A model generated the notes under the pieces. It saw nothing but the letters and a program-made list of their open reading frames with translations. It ran no database searches and was not told the DNA's origin. Of a DNA stretch of 64,000 bases, positions 62,377 to 64,000 are shown piece after piece; within the stretch, counting starts at the first letter, position 1; every line of letters starts with the position of its first letter. The DNA is from Ferrimonas sp048263965 (GTDB lineage Bacteria; Pseudomonadota; Gammaproteobacteria; Enterobacterales; Shewanellaceae). The DNA lies in the NCBI RefSeq assembly GCF_048263965.1, contig NZ_JBLXDO010000003.1, forward strand, positions 186,001 through 250,000, given 5' to 3'. The position numbers and the translations under genes are program-made.

Positions 62377-63360
62377 CTAATTCCAGCGAAACCACCTGGC
62401 CCCGACGAATATCGCCACGGCCGATATGATGATCAGGGCCATCCAGTGAGGCAGCAGCCCGCCGACCCCGACTCCGTCAATAATAATGGCACGGCTGGCC
62501 GCATTGAGGTGAGAGAGTGGCAGCAGGTTGGCCAGGGCCTGAATCCAGGGCGCAGTGCCCTCCAGGGAAAACCACACCCCGGACAAAAACATCATCGGCC
62601 AGGCAATCAGGTTCAGCACCCCGTTGCCAAACTCCTCGGAACGGGTTCGACAGGCCACCAGCAGGCCGATGCTAACCAAAGAGAGAGCCCCCAGCAGGGC
62701 GGTAACAAACAGCAGAATCAAACTGCCATTGATGGGAATGGAGAACATCAGGGTGCAGGCAACGAACACCAGGGTGGCGGTGGCCATCATCAACAGCAAC
62801 CGGCTGCAGATCTGCGACAAGATGAAGACCCAGGGCTTCATCGGCGTCGCCTGGTAGCGTTTGAGCACGCCGTTCTTTCTGTATCTGACGATGACATAGC
62901 CCACCCCATAGAGGCCGGAAAACATCATGTTCATGCCGATGACTCCGGGCATCAGCCAATCGATATAGCGCACCGCCTCCCCCTGCACCTGAGTGGCAGG
63001 CAGCTCCCCCACCTCAGCCTTGAGGATCCGCTCCGCCAGATAGCCCTTCATGGAGTCCGGGTTCACCACATACCCCTGTTCGGTCAGCAGCAGATCCAGT
63101 TGGTGGCGACCCACCTTGGTCAACGCCAGCTGCTGATCCTCATAGGGGATCAGTTGCAGATAGCGGGTCTGTTTCAAGGTATCCAGATAGGCGGGCTGCC
63201 CCACCACCCCCAGTTTGTACTCAGGTTTATCGGTGTCGGAGAAGGCGATGCCAAAGCCTACGATCAGCATCAGGGGAAACATCAGGCTCCAACCAAGGGC
63301 GGACCTGTCCCGGACAAACTCCAGGTTACGGGCATGGATCAGTGCCAGCAGACTGCGCAT
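62377..63360 (-). CDS. ABC-2 type exporter permease
   Basis: A 327-residue membrane subunit. An N-terminal helix (PLMLIVGFGIAFSD) is followed by a periplasmic segment of about 120 residues, then five helices carrying the ABC-2 pattern (MPGVIGMNMMFSGLYGVGYVIVRYR, LKRYQATPM, NAASRAIIIDG). The KRYQATPM coupling stretch contacts the ATPase. It follows the ATPase gene with a 2-base gap. Such pairs export drugs, lipids or heme precursors; the cargo is unknown. Confidence 0.88.
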   Translation of the reverse strand: MRSLLALIHARNLEFVRDRSALGWSLMFPLMLIVGFGIAFSDTDKPEYKLGVVGQPAYLDTLKQTRYLQLIPYEDQQLALTKVGRHQLDLLLTEQGYVVNPDSMKGYLAERILKAEVGELPATQVQGEAVRYIDWLMPGVIGMNMMFSGLYGVGYVIVRYRKNGVLKRYQATPMKPWVFILSQICSRLLLMMATATLVFVACTLMFSIPINGSLILLFVTALLGALSLVSIGLLVACRTRSEEFGNGVLNLIAWPMMFLSGVWFSLEGTAPWIQALANLLPLSHLNAASRAIIIDGVGVGGLLPHWMALIIISAVAIFVGARWFRWN

Positions 63361-63362
63361 GG

Positions 63363-64000
63363 TCAGCTCCTCAATTGATGTCCGGTGAGTTTCAGGAAAA
63401 GATCTTCCAGGTTGGGACGGCGAACATTCAGGCCGGTAATGTCGACGTTGCGCTGTTGCAACTCGGTGAGTACCTGATTGACGTCATCGGTGTGGTACTC
63501 CTGTCGGCCGTTGCGCTTAAGCCAGGGCTTGGCCCAACTCTTCCCCAGTGGCAGCTCGGCGGGCAGGCTCACCAGTCGGGCACAAAACTCCTGCTCAATC
63601 AGCCTCAGGGGCGTATCCTCGCGCAGCACACGCCCATGGTCCATGATGGCGATGCGATCGCACAGCTGCTCCGCCTCATCCATGTAATGGGTGGTCAGCA
63701 GTATGGTGGTGCCGGTATCCCTGACGGCGCGGATCAACGACCAGAAGTTGTGCCTGGCCTGAGGATCCAGGCCTGTGGTGGGCTCGTCCAGAAACAGCAA
63801 CCTGGGCCGATTGATCAGTGCCAGGGCCAGCAGCAATCGCTGCCGTTGCCCGCCGGACAGGGTCTGGTGGCGCTGCTCGAGCAACTCTTCGAGGCGGCAG
63901 ATCCGAATCAGATCCTCCCGTTCCCAAGTGGTGTGATAGAGACTGGCAAACAGGGTCAGGCAATCACTGACCGACAGATGTTCCGGCAATGCCGTCGCCT
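63363..64000 (-). CDS. ABC-2 type exporter ATPase, partial (5' end beyond window)
   Basis: The C-terminal 212 residues or so of an ABC ATPase. The signature TLSGGQRQRLLLALALINRP, Walker B LLFLDEPTTGLDP and the switch His in TTHYMDEAEQLCDRIAIMDHG are visible. The DrrA-type tail follows (LRRPNLEDLFLKLTG-like). The frame is open to the window edge, so Walker A and the start are outside. It is paired with the ABC-2 permease downstream. Confidence 0.92.
   Translation of the reverse strand, partial: ATALPEHLSVSDCLTLFASLYHTTWEREDLIRICRLEELLEQRHQTLSGGQRQRLLLALALINRPRLLFLDEPTTGLDPQARHNFWSLIRAVRDTGTTILLTTHYMDEAEQLCDRIAIMDHGRVLREDTPLRLIEQEFCARLVSLPAELPLGKSWAKPWLKRNGRQEYHTDDVNQVLTELQQRNVDITGLNVRRPNLEDLFLKLTGHQLRS

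Noticed and set aside
1..64000. CRISPR arrays, tRNA or rRNA genes, insertion sequences, prophage and toxin-antitoxin pairs
   Set aside because: Looked for by eye on both strands; no direct-repeat arrays, CCA-ended cloverleaf sequences, transposase-like frames or phage genes were found.

Overview
The window is about 59-60% GC by eye, densely packed and in a single coding style. It looks like the chromosome of a marine, respiratory gammaproteobacterium of the Alteromonadales, closest in feel to Ferrimonas or Shewanella. The pointers are a complete Na+-NQR operon, a soluble flavocytochrome c3 fumarate reductase next to a LysR regulator and a porin (the ifc arrangement known from Shewanella frigidimarina), another tetraheme c-type cytochrome, cytochrome bd with CydX, luxS and a GlyGly-CTERM-like protein. 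The genus is inferred, not proven. No rRNA, tRNA, CRISPR array, insertion sequence or prophage was seen.

Layout. 1-6904 (-): nqrABCDEF, apbE and the first codons of a probable nqrM. 7360-10634: a POT peptide transporter, luxS with an octamer tandem repeat just before its ribosome site, and an orphan TRAP-type binding lipoprotein. 10635-15839: a possible gene remnant, bolA, alkB, a C-terminally short glycerate kinase, cdaR and a eukaryotic-type glutathione synthetase, the genes all on the minus strand. 16017-21331 (+): rlmG, yajG, a cyclophilin, ampG, a rhombotarget-like lipoprotein, and a DUF4920 protein whose reading frame contains one in-frame UGA. 21695-34043: an acidic lipoprotein, a proXWV-type betaine transporter, a Cys-rich metal permease, an SLC13-type carrier, a tetraheme lipoprotein with EF-hand-like loops, a LuxR-type regulator and a MerR-methyltransferase fusion.

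34040-38597 is the LysR / flavocytochrome c / porin locus. 38745-44854 holds a CHI-like protein, a VF530 protein, a TetR regulator facing an RND efflux pair across a large inverted-repeat operator, and a YdcH-like protein. 44992-48741 is the most interesting unit. A small secreted helical protein sits behind a good sigma-54 promoter and is divergent from a histidine kinase with a large periplasmic coiled coil and an NtrC-type sigma-54 activator. This has the logic of ZraP-ZraSR, but the accessory protein is not recognisably ZraP. 48752-54452: a DUF3862 lipoprotein, a chemoreceptor and cydABX. 54453-55529 is a 1.1 kb gap rich in inverted repeats, with a tiny candidate transcription unit. 55530-64000: purL, mltF, a small Arg-rich ORF, tadA, a VOC protein and an ABC-2 exporter cut by the window end.

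Themes: sodium-motive and anaerobic respiration (NQR, cytochrome bd, flavocytochrome c, tetraheme lipoprotein), envelope maintenance (AmpG, MltF, sigma-54 two-component system, RND pump), and osmolyte, peptide and acid uptake. The observations most worth following up are the UGA-interrupted DUF4920 gene, the sigma-54 envelope system, the eukaryotic-type glutathione synthetase, the tetraheme/EF-hand lipoprotein with its LuxR neighbour, and the micro-ORF unit upstream of cydA.
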